Shown: positions 42,160 to 51,202 of the stretch, one piece after another
How the letters are laid out: each line of letters opens with the position of its first letter
Position numbering within the stretch: position 1 is the stretch's first letter
DNA from: Albidovulum sediminis
GTDB lineage: Bacteria; Pseudomonadota; Alphaproteobacteria; Rhodobacterales; Rhodobacteraceae
Reading direction: 5' to 3'
Length of the DNA: 64,000 nucleotides
NCBI RefSeq assembly: GCF_025380365.1
Contig: NZ_JAOCQF010000001.1
Span: 2,220,245 to 2,284,244, forward strand
The notes under the pieces: generated by a model
What the model was told of the DNA's origin: nothing
The model's input: only the letters and a program-made list of their open reading frames with translations
Database searches by the model: none
Position numbers and translations under genes: made by a program

Positions 42160-44546
42160 CCGCGCATCCGTTCGCCAGTTGGGTCAAAGGGCGGCCTGTC
42201 CAGCACCCTGGCCGGATAGAGCCGCCCCGCAATCTCGATCTCGAAGGCCCGTTCCGCCGTCCGGGCCGGCGTTTCCCCCGCCGCGACCGCGATCAGGCCA
42301 AGCGCCAGCCCCTTGCGCGTCCGCGCCCCCCGCGCGCCCGAGGTGGTCAGCCCGACGACAGCGCCGTTTTCCAGGATCGGCTCGTCATGGAGGACAAGCG
42401 GCCGCCCCTCGATCTCGAAAAGGTGGAGGCGACGCCTCACCCCTTCCGGCCTCTGGGTGAGGAGCGCCTGCCTGCCGAGAAAGTCCTTGGTCCAGTCGAT
42501 GGTGAAGCCCAGGCCCGCCTCCAGCGGCGTGATCTCCGGGCCCAGGTCGTGCCCCCAGTGGCGGAAGCCCTTTTCGATCCGGCAGCCGTCGAGCGCGTGG
42601 TGGCCAAGCGGGCGGGCGCCCGCTGCGTACAGCGCGTCGAAGACCGGGCCGCCCTGCCCGGCCGGGATCGACAGTTCCCAGCCGAGTTCGCCGACGAAAC
42701 TGAGGCGGGTGGCCCGCGCGCGCTGCCCCGCCACGGTCACCTCCCGCGCGGTCGCAAAGGGAAAGTCGCGCCAGTCGTCGGGCGAAAGCGCTTCCAGAAG
42801 CTCACGCGACCCCGCCCCCATGACGCCGATCACGACCTCCGTCTCGGTCACATCGGCGATGGTCACCTCTCCGCGCGCGTTCCGCCTGAGCCAGGCAAGG
42901 TCGCGCCAGCGCGTCGCGGCGCCAGAGGTGACGCGAAAGCGGTCGGGGCCAAGCCGGGTGATCGTCACGTCGGCCTCGATCCCGCCCTTCGCGTTCAGGA
43001 GCGGCGTGTAGACCGCGTGACCCGCCGGCACCTCGACGTTGCCCGCGGCAAGATACTGCAGCGCCTCAAGCGCCCCCGGTCCGGACACGTCGAACTTGCC
43101 GAAGGGCGACAGGTCGATCAGCGCCGTGCCCCGGTCCATCGCCGCCGCTTCCCGATGAACGATTTCCTGCCACGCCTGTTCGCCGACAGAGTAGGGCAGA
43201 TCGCGCTCACCCTCGCCGGAGGCGTACCAGAGCCCCCGTTCCCAGCCCGCGGTCAGGCCGAAGACGGCGCCCGCCGCGGCCCAGCGGTCGTGCAGCGCCG
43301 ACCTGCGCAGCCCGCGCCCCGCCTTGGGCTGCTTGAACGGCCAATGCATGGCGAACACATCCGCGACCGCCTCCTCCATCCGCCTTTCCACATGGGCTGC
43401 GGCGGCAGTCAGCGGATCGACGCGGGCGATATCCACTTCCCACAGGTCGATGGGCGAAGCCCCGTCGATCATCCAGTCGGCCAGCACCCGCCCGACCCCG
43501 GCCGAGGACATGACGCCGACCGAGTTCATGCCGGCCGCAACGAAAAGCCCGTCGACCTCGTTCGTCTGGCCGATCAGCGGGCGGGAATCCACGCTGAAGC
43601 TTTCGGGCCCGTTCATGAAACGCTGGATGCCGGTCCGCTCCAGCGCGGGGATCAGCGCCAGCGCCGCCTCCATGAAGGGGGCGAACTGATCCCAGTCCGC
43701 AGGAAGCTCCAGGAACGGCCGGTCGCCTTCCGGTCCGAACGGGTCCCAGCATTTCGCGTGCGGCTCGAACCCGCCGATCACCAGCCTGCCCGCGTCGCCC
43801 TTCACATAGATGCCCCGGTCCAGATCGCGCAGCACCGGGTAGGGGTGCGGCAGGTCGGGCATCGGCTCGGTGACGACGTACATGTGTTCGACCGCCTGCA
43901 ACGGCAGGGCGACGCCCGCCGCATCCGCGAGGCTTTTCGACCACGCGCCCGCGCAAAGCGCCACACGCTCCGCCGCGATTTCGGCGCCATCGGCCAGCCG
44001 CACGCCCTTCGCCCGGCCGTCTTCGACCAGGATCGCGGAAGCCTCGACCCCCTCGCGGATATCGGCGCCGGCCGCCCGCGCCGCCTTGGCATAGGCCATG
44101 CAAAGATCGACCGGATTGACGTTCGCATCCTCCTCGACCCGGAGCGCGCCAGCGATGCCGGTCGTATCGAGGCCCGGAACCCGCAGCGCGTGCGCCTCGA
44201 TGATCGACGGGGTCAGCGCGAACTGCCGGCCGAGCGCGGCGATCCGGCGCAACTCGTCCATCCGCACCTCCTCGCGCGCAAGCCAGAAGCCGCCCGTTTT
44301 CCTGTAGCCCGTCGAAAGCCCTGTCTCTTCCTGAAGCCTGGGGAAAAGCTCGCCCGCGTACATGGCCAGACGGGTGCCGTTGGGCGTCGCGCGCAGGGGG
44401 CCGACGATCCCCGCCGCATGCCAGCTTGTCCCCGACGTCAGCCGGTTGCGTTCCAGCAGGATCACATCACGCTCACCCCGGCGCGTCAGGTGATAGGCCA
44501 GGCTGAGCCCGACCGCGCCACCGCCGATGATGAGGGTCCGTGCCAT
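42156..44546 (-). CDS. FAD-dependent sarcosine/dimethylglycine dehydrogenase-type protein, copy 2
   Basis: 796 residues with the same domain order as the downstream copy: LIIGGGAVGLSLAYHL, SGTSWHAAGI with His43, AVEHMYVVTEP, and the GcvT part (SFVGELGWELSIP, CRIEKGFRHWGHDL, LTTSGARG). The two copies are clearly paralogous but diverged, so they may handle different N-methyl substrates (for example dimethylglycine and sarcosine). ATG 44544-44546 aligns with the FAD motif but has a poor ribosome site; a TTG 24 bases upstream with GGTGGAG is an alternative start. First gene of the operon. Confidence 0.9.
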   Translation of the reverse strand: MARTLIIGGGAVGLSLAYHLTRRGERDVILLERNRLTSGTSWHAAGIVGPLRATPNGTRLAMYAGELFPRLQEETGLSTGYRKTGGFWLAREEVRMDELRRIAALGRQFALTPSIIEAHALRVPGLDTTGIAGALRVEEDANVNPVDLCMAYAKAARAAGADIREGVEASAILVEDGRAKGVRLADGAEIAAERVALCAGAWSKSLADAAGVALPLQAVEHMYVVTEPMPDLPHPYPVLRDLDRGIYVKGDAGRLVIGGFEPHAKCWDPFGPEGDRPFLELPADWDQFAPFMEAALALIPALERTGIQRFMNGPESFSVDSRPLIGQTNEVDGLFVAAGMNSVGVMSSAGVGRVLADWMIDGASPIDLWEVDIARVDPLTAAAAHVERRMEEAVADVFAMHWPFKQPKAGRGLRRSALHDRWAAAGAVFGLTAGWERGLWYASGEGERDLPYSVGEQAWQEIVHREAAAMDRGTALIDLSPFGKFDVSGPGALEALQYLAAGNVEVPAGHAVYTPLLNAKGGIEADVTITRLGPDRFRVTSGAATRWRDLAWLRRNARGEVTIADVTETEVVIGVMGAGSRELLEALSPDDWRDFPFATAREVTVAGQRARATRLSFVGELGWELSIPAGQGGPVFDALYAAGARPLGHHALDGCRIEKGFRHWGHDLGPEITPLEAGLGFTIDWTKDFLGRQALLTQRPEGVRRRLHLFEIEGRPLVLHDEPILENGAVVGLTTSGARGARTRKGLALGLIAVAAGETPARTAERAFEIEIAGRLYPARVLDRPPFDPTGERMRG

Positions 44547-44618
44547 TCCAGCCCCAGCCAAGGTCTCCACCGCCAGTGATGCTGCGCGAAGGCCATTGAT
44601 CAAGCCCGCCCGAGCAGT

Positions 44619-44634
44619 ATTAATCTTTCTAATG
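44619..44634. promoter_or_regulatory. ATTA-N7-TAAT dyad / CATTAG half-site upstream of the dehydrogenase operon
   Basis: ATTA-N7-TAAT (44619-44633) is a LysR-type dyad in the 153-base divergent region. Read on the minus strand it contains CATTAGAAAG (44625-44634). A similar CATTAGTAAA stands at 45729-45738 before the MttB gene, so both may bind the LysR protein encoded between them. Confidence 0.45.
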
Positions 44635-44699
44635 AAGGGTAGAACCCTGGCCCGCCAAGGGGGCCGCCCGATGAGGACAGAGTTGCACGGGGGATAGGA

Positions 44700-45701
44700 T
44701 TGAAGGCTCCGGAATCGCGCCATTTCCTGCGAAAAACAGCAGGTTCGCCCGACCTGAACCTGTTCCGCGCGGTCGAGGTCTTCATGGCGGTCGCGGAGAT
44801 GGAGCAGGTGACGACCGCCGCGCATGCGCTTGGCATGACGCAGTCGGCCGCGTCGCAGCATCTCAAGAACCTTGAGTCCCTGTTCGGTGTAAAGCTGCTC
44901 GACCGATCGCAAAGACCGTTGTCGCTGACCCATGCGGGCAGCATCCTGCAACGCCACGGCTTCCGCATCCTGAACGAGATCGAGGATCTCAAGGCCAATA
45001 TCCGCAGGCTCAACGCCACCACGCTGCCGGTGTTGCGGATGGGGCTTCTGGCGTCCATCGCAACCACGCTGACGCCCGGTCTTTTCGACTTCGTGGTGCA
45101 GGATCTCGGCGTTCCCGAACTGATCCTGTCCGCCGGGCTTGCCACCGACCATAAGTCCGCCCTGAACGCCCGCCAGATCGATCTGGCCGTGACATCCGAA
45201 CTGGTCGGCAACGACGACGACCACCGCGCCATACCAGTACTGGAGGAGCCATTTTATCTAGTCCTGCCAGAGGAATACGAGGGCGATCCGACGGATATCG
45301 GGCAGATTTCACAACGCCTTTCGCTTGTGCGCTTCGGAGTTGCCACGCCGGTGGGACGGCGGACCGACCAGCATCTGCAACGATGCCGGCTGTACTTCCC
45401 CAGGGCGATGGAGGCGGACCGCTCCTCGATGGTCGTCGCGGGCGTCGTCACCGGCAAGTGCTTCGCGATCCTCTCGCCTTCGCTGCTGATCGATGCGGTG
45501 GCCGAAGGCATGAAGCTGAGGATCGAACCCTTGCCCTTTCCCGGCTTTCGTCGCCGCATCCAGGTCGTCGCGCGGGCGGGGGAGCATGACGCGATCGCGG
45601 ACGCGCTGGCCGCGCAGTGTGCACGCATCTTGCAGGCGCATTTTGCCATGCGCTTTCCCGCCATTGCGGACGAGATCGAGTATCACGGCCTTCCCGCATA
45701 G
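44700..45701 (+). CDS. LysR family transcriptional regulator
   Basis: 333 residues from a TTG at 44700 (GGGGGATAGGA upstream); the helix-turn-helix (LNLFRAVEVFMAVAEMEQVT, ALGMTQSAASQHLKNLES) needs an upstream start and the first internal ATG would cut it. It has a longer N-terminal lead than usual (about 20 residues) and a standard effector domain (PVLRMGLLASIATTLTPGLF; SSMVVAGVVTGKCFAIL). It lies between the dehydrogenase operon (divergent) and the MttB-aminotransferase operon (downstream, same strand), and is the natural regulator of both. Confidence 0.9.
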   Translation: MKAPESRHFLRKTAGSPDLNLFRAVEVFMAVAEMEQVTTAAHALGMTQSAASQHLKNLESLFGVKLLDRSQRPLSLTHAGSILQRHGFRILNEIEDLKANIRRLNATTLPVLRMGLLASIATTLTPGLFDFVVQDLGVPELILSAGLATDHKSALNARQIDLAVTSELVGNDDDHRAIPVLEEPFYLVLPEEYEGDPTDIGQISQRLSLVRFGVATPVGRRTDQHLQRCRLYFPRAMEADRSSMVVAGVVTGKCFAILSPSLLIDAVAEGMKLRIEPLPFPGFRRRIQVVARAGEHDAIADALAAQCARILQAHFAMRFPAIADEIEYHGLPA

Positions 45702-45717
45702 CGGCGCGATCCCGGCG

Positions 45718-45738
45718 CTAATCCGCAACATTAGTAAA
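45718..45738. promoter_or_regulatory. CTAAT-N7-ATTAG dyad before the MttB-family gene
   Basis: A perfect 17-bp dyad (45718-45734) 17 bases after the LysR stop and about 115 bases before the MttB-family ATG. Its right arm extends to CATTAGTAAA, similar to the site before the dehydrogenase operon. The rest of the gap (45735-45848) probably holds the promoter. Confidence 0.5.
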
Positions 45739-45848
45739 TCCGATGCTACACGCCGCCCCTATGCGGGCGCCGGAGCGGGTGAGTAGATTTCGGCATCGGG
45801 GCGGAGAGTGCAGGATGCCATGCCGAAGTATGACGATCGGGGCCGCGC

Positions 45849-47369
45849 ATGAGCCGGCGTGAGGGGCGCGACCTCCGGATCAGGGCCCGCGCCGCGCGCA
45901 CGGCGCTGGCCGCGCCCTACACGCTCAGGCGCACCGCCATCGTGAGCCTGATCGACGAAGAGGCGGTGGCGATCATCGAGCGCAACGCCGACCGCATCCT
46001 CGACGAGATCGGCATGGAGTTCCGCAACGACCCTGAGACGCTGGAGATCTTCCGCAAGGCCGGCGCGCGGGTCGACGGGGAACGTGTCCGCTTCGATCCC
46101 GGCTGGTGCCGAGACAGGATCAGGACCGCGCCGCCGGTCTTCACCCAGCACGCCCGCAACCCCTCCCGCTCGATCCAGGTCGGCGGCAACGCACAGGTCT
46201 ATTGCCCGAGCTTCGGCCCGCCCTTCGTCCACGACATCGAACGGGGCCGCCGCTACGCCACGATCGAGGATTTCCGAAACATCACGAAGATCCATCACCA
46301 GCTTGCCGCGGTGAACCACTCCGGCGGCGTGGTGGTGGAGCCGGTGGACCTGCCTGTTCCCGTCAGGCATCTACACATGGCGCATGCGCATCTCACGCTG
46401 AATGACAAGCCCTTCATGGGGGCCGTCACCGCACCGGAACGCGCCCGCGACACGATCGAGATGTGCCGGCTCGCCATGGGCGCGGATTTCGTCGACCGCA
46501 ATTGCGTTCTTTACTCGGTGGTGAACACGAACGCCCCGCTTGTGCTGGACGAAACGATGCTTTGGGCGCTGAAGGAATATGCCCGCGCCGGGCAGTGCAC
46601 CGTCGTCTCGCCCTTCGTGCTCGGGGGTGCGATGTCGCCCGTCACCATCGCCGCGACACTGGCGCAGGTGCTTGCCGAGGTGATGGCCTCGGTCGCGCTG
46701 ATCCAGCTTATCCGCCCCGGCGCGCCCGCCGCCTTTGGCACCTTCTTTTCCCCGCTCTCGCTCAAGACCGGGGCGCCGACCTTCGGCACGCCCGAGGGTA
46801 CGCAGTTCCAGATGTGCGCCAAGACGCTGGCCGACCGGCTTGGCCTGCCGTTCCATTCGGTGGGCGCGCTGACCGCCTCCAAGGTTCCGGACGCGCAGGC
46901 GGGCTATGAGAGCCAGGCGCAGCTGATGGGGGCGACGCTGGCGGGGGTGAACTTCATCATCCACGCGACCGGCTGCCTCGAAGGGCTGCTGACCACCGGC
47001 TACGAAAAGATCGTCATGGATGCGGACCGCTGTTCGGCGATGATGCGCTTTGTCGAGGGTGTCGATTTTTCCGAGGCGGCACAGGCGATGGACGCCTTCC
47101 GCGAGGTGCCGCCGGGCGGGCACTTCCTGGGCGCCGCCCACACCCGCGCGAACTTCGAGACCGCCTTCTGGATGGGCGAGATGTCCGACAACGGCACCTA
47201 CGAGCAATGGGCGGCGGAAGGCGCGCTGTGGGAACACGAACGCGCGGCCCTGCGCGTGAGGAAACTGATCGCCGATCACGAGCCGCCGGAGATGGACCCG
47301 GCCATACGCGAGAGCCTGGACGACTTCGTCGCCCGCCGCACGCACGAGATCATGGGAGACCGCAGATGA
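45849..47369 (+). CDS. Trimethylamine methyltransferase (MttB) family protein, non-pyrrolysine
   Basis: 506 residues of the MttB superfamily barrel: EEAVAIIERNADRILDEIGMEF, the NHSGGVVVEPVDLP region, LYSVVNTNAPLVLD, PFVLGGAMSPVT, FGTPEGTQFQMC and FIIHATGCLEGLLTTGYEK. The frame has no in-frame amber codon, so this is a non-Pyl member; characterised relatives (MtgB type) move a methyl group from glycine betaine or other quaternary amines to a corrinoid protein. No corrinoid protein gene lies in the window. Start at ATG 45849 without a strong ribosome site. Overlaps the aminotransferase gene by ATGA. Confidence 0.9.
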   Translation: MSRREGRDLRIRARAARTALAAPYTLRRTAIVSLIDEEAVAIIERNADRILDEIGMEFRNDPETLEIFRKAGARVDGERVRFDPGWCRDRIRTAPPVFTQHARNPSRSIQVGGNAQVYCPSFGPPFVHDIERGRRYATIEDFRNITKIHHQLAAVNHSGGVVVEPVDLPVPVRHLHMAHAHLTLNDKPFMGAVTAPERARDTIEMCRLAMGADFVDRNCVLYSVVNTNAPLVLDETMLWALKEYARAGQCTVVSPFVLGGAMSPVTIAATLAQVLAEVMASVALIQLIRPGAPAAFGTFFSPLSLKTGAPTFGTPEGTQFQMCAKTLADRLGLPFHSVGALTASKVPDAQAGYESQAQLMGATLAGVNFIIHATGCLEGLLTTGYEKIVMDADRCSAMMRFVEGVDFSEAAQAMDAFREVPPGGHFLGAAHTRANFETAFWMGEMSDNGTYEQWAAEGALWEHERAALRVRKLIADHEPPEMDPAIRESLDDFVARRTHEIMGDRR

Positions 47370-48679
47370 GCCTGCCGCTTGACTGGAGCCTTGAAGGCAT
47401 CACCCGCCGCCGCGACACCTACTATGCCGCAAGCCAGCGGAAGTTCGTGCCCTTCGCCGACCCGATGATCTTCCGCAAGGGGGCCGGGCAGTATCTCTGG
47501 GACGAGGCGGGCCGGAAATACACCGACCTGCTGGGCATGAACGTCTGCATCTCGGTCGGGCATTCGCACCCGGTTGTGGTCAGGGCGGCAATGGAACAGG
47601 CGGCCGAACTGACACATTGCACGACGATGTTCTATCACCCCGTCCCCGCCCACCTGGCCGAGGAACTGGCCGCGACGATGCCGAAGGGGCCGAAGGGCGA
47701 TCTCGAATGGGTGGTGCATTTCACCAATTCCGGGTCCGAGGCCATCGACCTCGCCATGGTCATGGCCCGCACCTTTACCGGCAACCTCGACCTTCTGGCG
47801 CTCAGGAACGCCTATCACGGGCCGACCTCGGCGGCGCAGTCGATCACCGGCATCGCCGGGTTCCGCCACCCCGGCATGCCGGGCAACGTCGCCTTCGTGG
47901 CCGAGCCGAACCAGTACCGCGGCATCTTCGGCGCGGGGACGGCGCCCTATCTCGACGAAATCGAGCGCACCATCGCCGTCGCCACGACGGGCCGCATCGC
48001 AGGAATGTTCGTGGAATCGGTGCAAGGCTACGGCGGCATCATCGAGATGCCGAAGGGCTACATGTCGGGCGCGGCAGAACGCGTGCGCGCGGCGGGCGGG
48101 CTCTACATCGCCGACGAGGTGCAGTCGGGCTTCGGCCGCACCGGCGACCACATGTGGGGGTTCGAGGCCGACGGAGTGATCCCCGACATCGTGGTGATGG
48201 CCAAGGGGATCGGCAACGGCTTTCCCCTGGGCGCAGTGGTCGCGCAAAGGCACATCGCGGCGCCGATGGCCGAGAAGTTCATGTTCCACACCTACGGCGC
48301 CAACCCGACAAGCTGCGCGGCGGGCCTCGCGGTGTTGCAGGTGCTGCGGGAGGAACGCCTGCAGCAGAACGCGAAACAGGTGGGCCGCGCGCTCCTGGAG
48401 CGGCTGGACGACCTGAAGCAGCGCCACCCCGCGATCGGCGACGTGCGCGGGCGCGGCCTGATGCTGGCCATCGAGATGGTCAAGGACCGCAGGTCGAAGG
48501 AACCCGATGCCGAGACGACCGCCGCCGTCTTCGAAGCCTGCCGCGCAGGCGGGCTGATCCTGTCGAAATCCGGCCCGACCCGGTCGACGCTGCGCATGGT
48601 GCCCCCGCTCTGCCTGTCGATGGAGGATGTCGACCGGGTGGCAGAAGGTCTGGACCGGGCATTCACCGCATCGGCATGA
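47366..48679 (+). CDS. Class III aminotransferase (AGXT2-like)
   Basis: 437 residues of fold-type I class III aminotransferases: FTNSGSEAIDLAMVMAR (PLP phosphate), NAYHG, ADEVQSGFGRTG with the pyridine-N Asp, and the Schiff-base Lys280 in MAKGIGNGFPLG. The closest pattern is that of alanine-glyoxylate aminotransferase 2 and related omega-aminotransferases, which in animals also act on methylated arginines and 3-aminoisobutyrate. Translationally coupled to the MttB homologue, so both should act on the same pathway. Confidence 0.9.
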   Translation: MSLPLDWSLEGITRRRDTYYAASQRKFVPFADPMIFRKGAGQYLWDEAGRKYTDLLGMNVCISVGHSHPVVVRAAMEQAAELTHCTTMFYHPVPAHLAEELAATMPKGPKGDLEWVVHFTNSGSEAIDLAMVMARTFTGNLDLLALRNAYHGPTSAAQSITGIAGFRHPGMPGNVAFVAEPNQYRGIFGAGTAPYLDEIERTIAVATTGRIAGMFVESVQGYGGIIEMPKGYMSGAAERVRAAGGLYIADEVQSGFGRTGDHMWGFEADGVIPDIVVMAKGIGNGFPLGAVVAQRHIAAPMAEKFMFHTYGANPTSCAAGLAVLQVLREERLQQNAKQVGRALLERLDDLKQRHPAIGDVRGRGLMLAIEMVKDRRSKEPDAETTAAVFEACRAGGLILSKSGPTRSTLRMVPPLCLSMEDVDRVAEGLDRAFTASA

Positions 48680-48754
48680 GGCGCGGGACGGTCCCGGCCG
48701 CCCCGACGAAGCCAGAAATCCACAGCGCAGGCCGCGCCCGTGTCGGGCCTCGCC

Positions 48755-49855
48755 TCAGGTGGCTTCGGCAGGTGGCATCCTGACCGGGTCGCCAGGCGGC
48801 AGGTCGCCGTCCACGCGGACGAACCGCCCGTCCCAGAACGGATGTGGTTCCCTCAGGTCAAGCCGGGTTCGCGGTTCCCCGGCGAAGCGGGCTTCGGCCA
48901 GTCCACCTTCGATGTAGGAGCGCAGAAACCGATGATTGCTCCACCATTCTGCGCGGCGTGCCCCTTCCCTTCGGCTCGGGATGCCTTTCTTCGACAGCCA
49001 CGAAAGGAGCGCATACTTCGCTCGTCGGAGCGGTGGCAGGCGGAAGACCTTTCGGTAGGCCTGAACCGAAAGGCCGGTGTTCTCTAACGCCCTGTCGTAA
49101 TACTCGCTGTAGGCTGAATCGTTTGGGTCCAACCAAAGCGCCTGCGCGCCGTGCCAGGGGCGCACCATCCCACAGAAGTGCACGAAGACGGGCGCCACGG
49201 CGCGTGTCAGCCCCCAGTGCAAGACCCCGCCTTGCCAGTTGTAGCGCGGTGAAAGCTCGGTCCATCGCCCATCGAACACATGAGCCAGAAAATCCTGATC
49301 CGGAAACGTCGTTGCCGGGTATGCGGCAAAATACTCAGGTAGCATCCCGGCAAAGTCGATCCGGTTCCAGACAGCCGGATCGATCAACAGAACGCCGGAA
49401 TTGGCGTATCGGCCCGAGCGTACGCCGATCCCGGCAAGCCAGGCTTTGCGCTCCTTCTTGTCATGTCCTCGCTCGAGCGCGGCAAGATCGGCAACCGCCC
49501 CCAATCCGTGCGGCAAAGGCACCTCCCAAAGCGCGGCGTCTGCGTCGAACGACAGGATGTCGGCGTCAAGATAGAGCAGCCGGCGATAGGACGACAGCAA
49601 TCGGGGGGCGAACAACCGCAGGTAGACGATGCGCGGCCATCTTGAAGACTCTGGGAGGCCATCCGGCAGAAAGCCACCGAGTTCCTCATAGTGATAAGTG
49701 ATCCGGCCGGATCCAACCTCTCTGATCTGGGCGGTTGGCTCTTGCCTCTCGATAAAGATGTGGAAATCGCAGTCCCAGTGCAGGGTCATCTGCAATGCGG
49801 CCGCGCCTGCAAGATCTGCCAGACGCTCGTCGGCAATGAAAAAGATCGCGTGCAT
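48755..49855 (-). CDS. Glycosyltransferase family 8 protein
   Basis: About 366 residues from ATG 49853-49855 ([12 protein letters not shown], the natural first strand of the fold); an ATG at 49877-49879 would add 8 residues. The metal-binding DxD is in [11 protein letters not shown] and the GT8 pattern continues with [28 protein letters not shown]-like PRYNWQGGV and [12 protein letters not shown]. It transfers a hexose from a nucleotide sugar, probably to lipopolysaccharide or another surface glycan. No other glycan genes are near, so it is an orphan. Confidence 0.85.
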   Translation of the reverse strand: MHAIFFIADERLADLAGAAALQMTLHWDCDFHIFIERQEPTAQIREVGSGRITYHYEELGGFLPDGLPESSRWPRIVYLRLFAPRLLSSYRRLLYLDADILSFDADAALWEVPLPHGLGAVADLAALERGHDKKERKAWLAGIGVRSGRYANSGVLLIDPAVWNRIDFAGMLPEYFAAYPATTFPDQDFLAHVFDGRWTELSPRYNWQGGVLHWGLTRAVAPVFVHFCGMVRPWHGAQALWLDPNDSAYSEYYDRALENTGLSVQAYRKVFRLPPLRRAKYALLSWLSKKGIPSRREGARRAEWWSNHRFLRSYIEGGLAEARFAGEPRTRLDLREPHPFWDGRFVRVDGDLPPGDPVRMPPAEAT

Positions 49856-50174
49856 CCAAATACTTTCAAGACTTTCCATCGACGCCCCGGCATCGGCGAT
49901 CGAGTACGGCGGAGCGGGCGAGGCACAGGAACAATAGGCGCGCACGTTACGCCGAACAAGTCAGTGAGAGCGCCGTCCGCATGGGCAACCTCTCCGACCG
50001 CGTCTTGCGCGGACGCTTCGGCCCCGGTTGCCCGGCGGGAGCAGCCGGTTCGCCCAAGTCTTCCCTGCCCCCGAGTGCAGCAATGGATTCGTTGGCCACT
50101 GCGTCCGGCACGCCCCGATACGCGCGCGGCGCATCAATAAGAAGATGCTTAAATCCTTCATATAGATGGAAAAG
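49856..50174. other. 319-base gap between the GT8 gene and tRNA-Lys
   Basis: No coding sequence with a ribosome site was seen. The A/T-rich end (50135-50174) lies behind the tRNA and carries TTTTCC on the minus strand but no stable hairpin. The middle part should hold the GT8 promoter. Confidence 0.5.
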
Positions 50175-50250
50175 TGGTGAGCCCGACAGGATTCGAACCT
50201 GTGACCCACTGATTAAAAGTCAGTTGCTCTACCAACTGAGCTACGGGCCC
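50175..50250 (-). tRNA. tRNA-Lys (anticodon TTT)
   Basis: 76 nucleotides including an encoded CCA. Read on the minus strand: acceptor GGGCCCG pairs with CGGGCTC (one G-U), D-arm AGCTCAGTTGGTAGAGC, anticodon arm CTGACTTTTAATCAG with TTT in the loop, T-arm ACAGG-TTCGAAT-CCTGT, discriminator A. All arms pair, so the gene is intact. A good sigma-70 promoter lies directly upstream. Confidence 0.98.
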
Positions 50251-50263
50251 ATCACAGGGCGCC

Positions 50264-50292
50264 TCTTTATGAACCTCGCCGGAAGCGGTCAA
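50264..50292 (-). promoter_or_regulatory. Sigma-70 promoter of tRNA-Lys
   Basis: On the minus strand TTGACC (50292-50287), a 17-base spacer and TAAAGA (50269-50264), with the tRNA starting 14 bases after the -10 box. The -35 match and spacing are close to consensus. Confidence 0.65.
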
Positions 50293-50355
50293 GTGCAAAA
50301 GCGCGAAAAATCCGTCCACTGGCAAAATCGTCGCCCGCGGCGTATATCGCGGATC

Positions 50356-51195
50356 ATGAGACATGCCCGCCCCGATAACGGCCTGCCGTTCATGAAGATG
50401 CACGGCGCCGGAAACGACTTCGTGATCATCGATTCACGCGGGCGCCCCGCCGTGACCACGCCGGCCCTTGCGGCGGCGCTCGGCGACCGCCATCGCGGCG
50501 TGGGATTCGACCAGTTGGCCGAGATCCGGGACTGCGCGGGGGCCGACTTCGCGCTCGACTTCTGGAATTCGGACGGCAGCCGCGCGGGCGCCTGTGGCAA
50601 TGCCTCGCGCTGTGTGGCCGATCACGTCATGGCCGGGCTTGGCCGTGACAGCGTGACCTTCACCACCGAACGCGGAACGCTTGCGGCGGTGCGGCGCGAT
50701 GACGGGCTGGTCAGCGTGAACATGGGCGATCCGCTCCTCCACTGGGCGCAGGTGCCCCTTGCCCGGGAGCTTGACCTTCTGCACCTGCCCATTGCGGGCG
50801 ACCCGGCAGCGGTGGGCATGGGCAATCCGCACTGCGTCTTCTTCGTGGAAGACGCCCTGGCCGTGGACCTGCCCCGCGACGGCGCGGCGATGGAACACCA
50901 TCCGCTGTTCCCGATGGCGACCAACGTGGAATACGCCAGTCTGACAGGCCCGGACCGGCTGAGGATGCGGGTCTGGGAACGCGGCGCAGGCATCACGCTC
51001 GCCTGCGGGTCGGGGGCCTGCGCGACCGCGGTCGCGGCGCATCTGCGCGGGCTGACGGGCCGGCAGGTCACGCTCGACCTCGATGGCGGAACGCTCGAGA
51101 TCGACTGGCGCGACGACGGCGTCTGGATGACCGGGCCAACGGCGCATGTCTTCGATGGCTGGCTCGCGCCCGCTTTCCTGGCCGAATGCGCCTGA
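50356..51195 (+). CDS. dapF: Diaminopimelate epimerase
   Basis: 279 residues. Both active-site cysteines are present: GACGNASRC in the first half and [10 protein letters not shown] in the second; [14 protein letters not shown] opens the fold. It converts LL- to meso-diaminopimelate for lysine and peptidoglycan synthesis. ATG 50356 fits the family; a shorter start (MKMHG) is possible. mtaB follows after 7 bases on the same strand. Confidence 0.95.
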   Translation: MRHARPDNGLPFMKMHGAGNDFVIIDSRGRPAVTTPALAAALGDRHRGVGFDQLAEIRDCAGADFALDFWNSDGSRAGACGNASRCVADHVMAGLGRDSVTFTTERGTLAAVRRDDGLVSVNMGDPLLHWAQVPLARELDLLHLPIAGDPAAVGMGNPHCVFFVEDALAVDLPRDGAAMEHHPLFPMATNVEYASLTGPDRLRMRVWERGAGITLACGSGACATAVAAHLRGLTGRQVTLDLDGGTLEIDWRDDGVWMTGPTAHVFDGWLAPAFLAECA

Positions 51196-51202
51196 GCCCC
51201 CG

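Noticed and set aside
42387-44579. 730-codon plus-strand open frame opposite the dehydrogenase copy 2
   Set aside because: Antisense of a real gene in high-G+C DNA; Arg/Pro/His-rich composition and no recognisable domain.
45849-47369. Pyrrolysine-containing MttB
   Set aside because: No in-frame TAG occurs within the gene, so it is a non-Pyl superfamily member.
49961-50209. Short minus-strand frame starting [12 protein letters not shown]
   Set aside because: It begins within the tRNA-Lys gene, whose translation gives this familiar false N-terminus.
49981-50355. Long upstream extension of the dapF reading frame
   Set aside because: It reads through the antisense strand of tRNA-Lys (giving [13 protein letters not shown], a well-known false peptide) and lacks a ribosome site.
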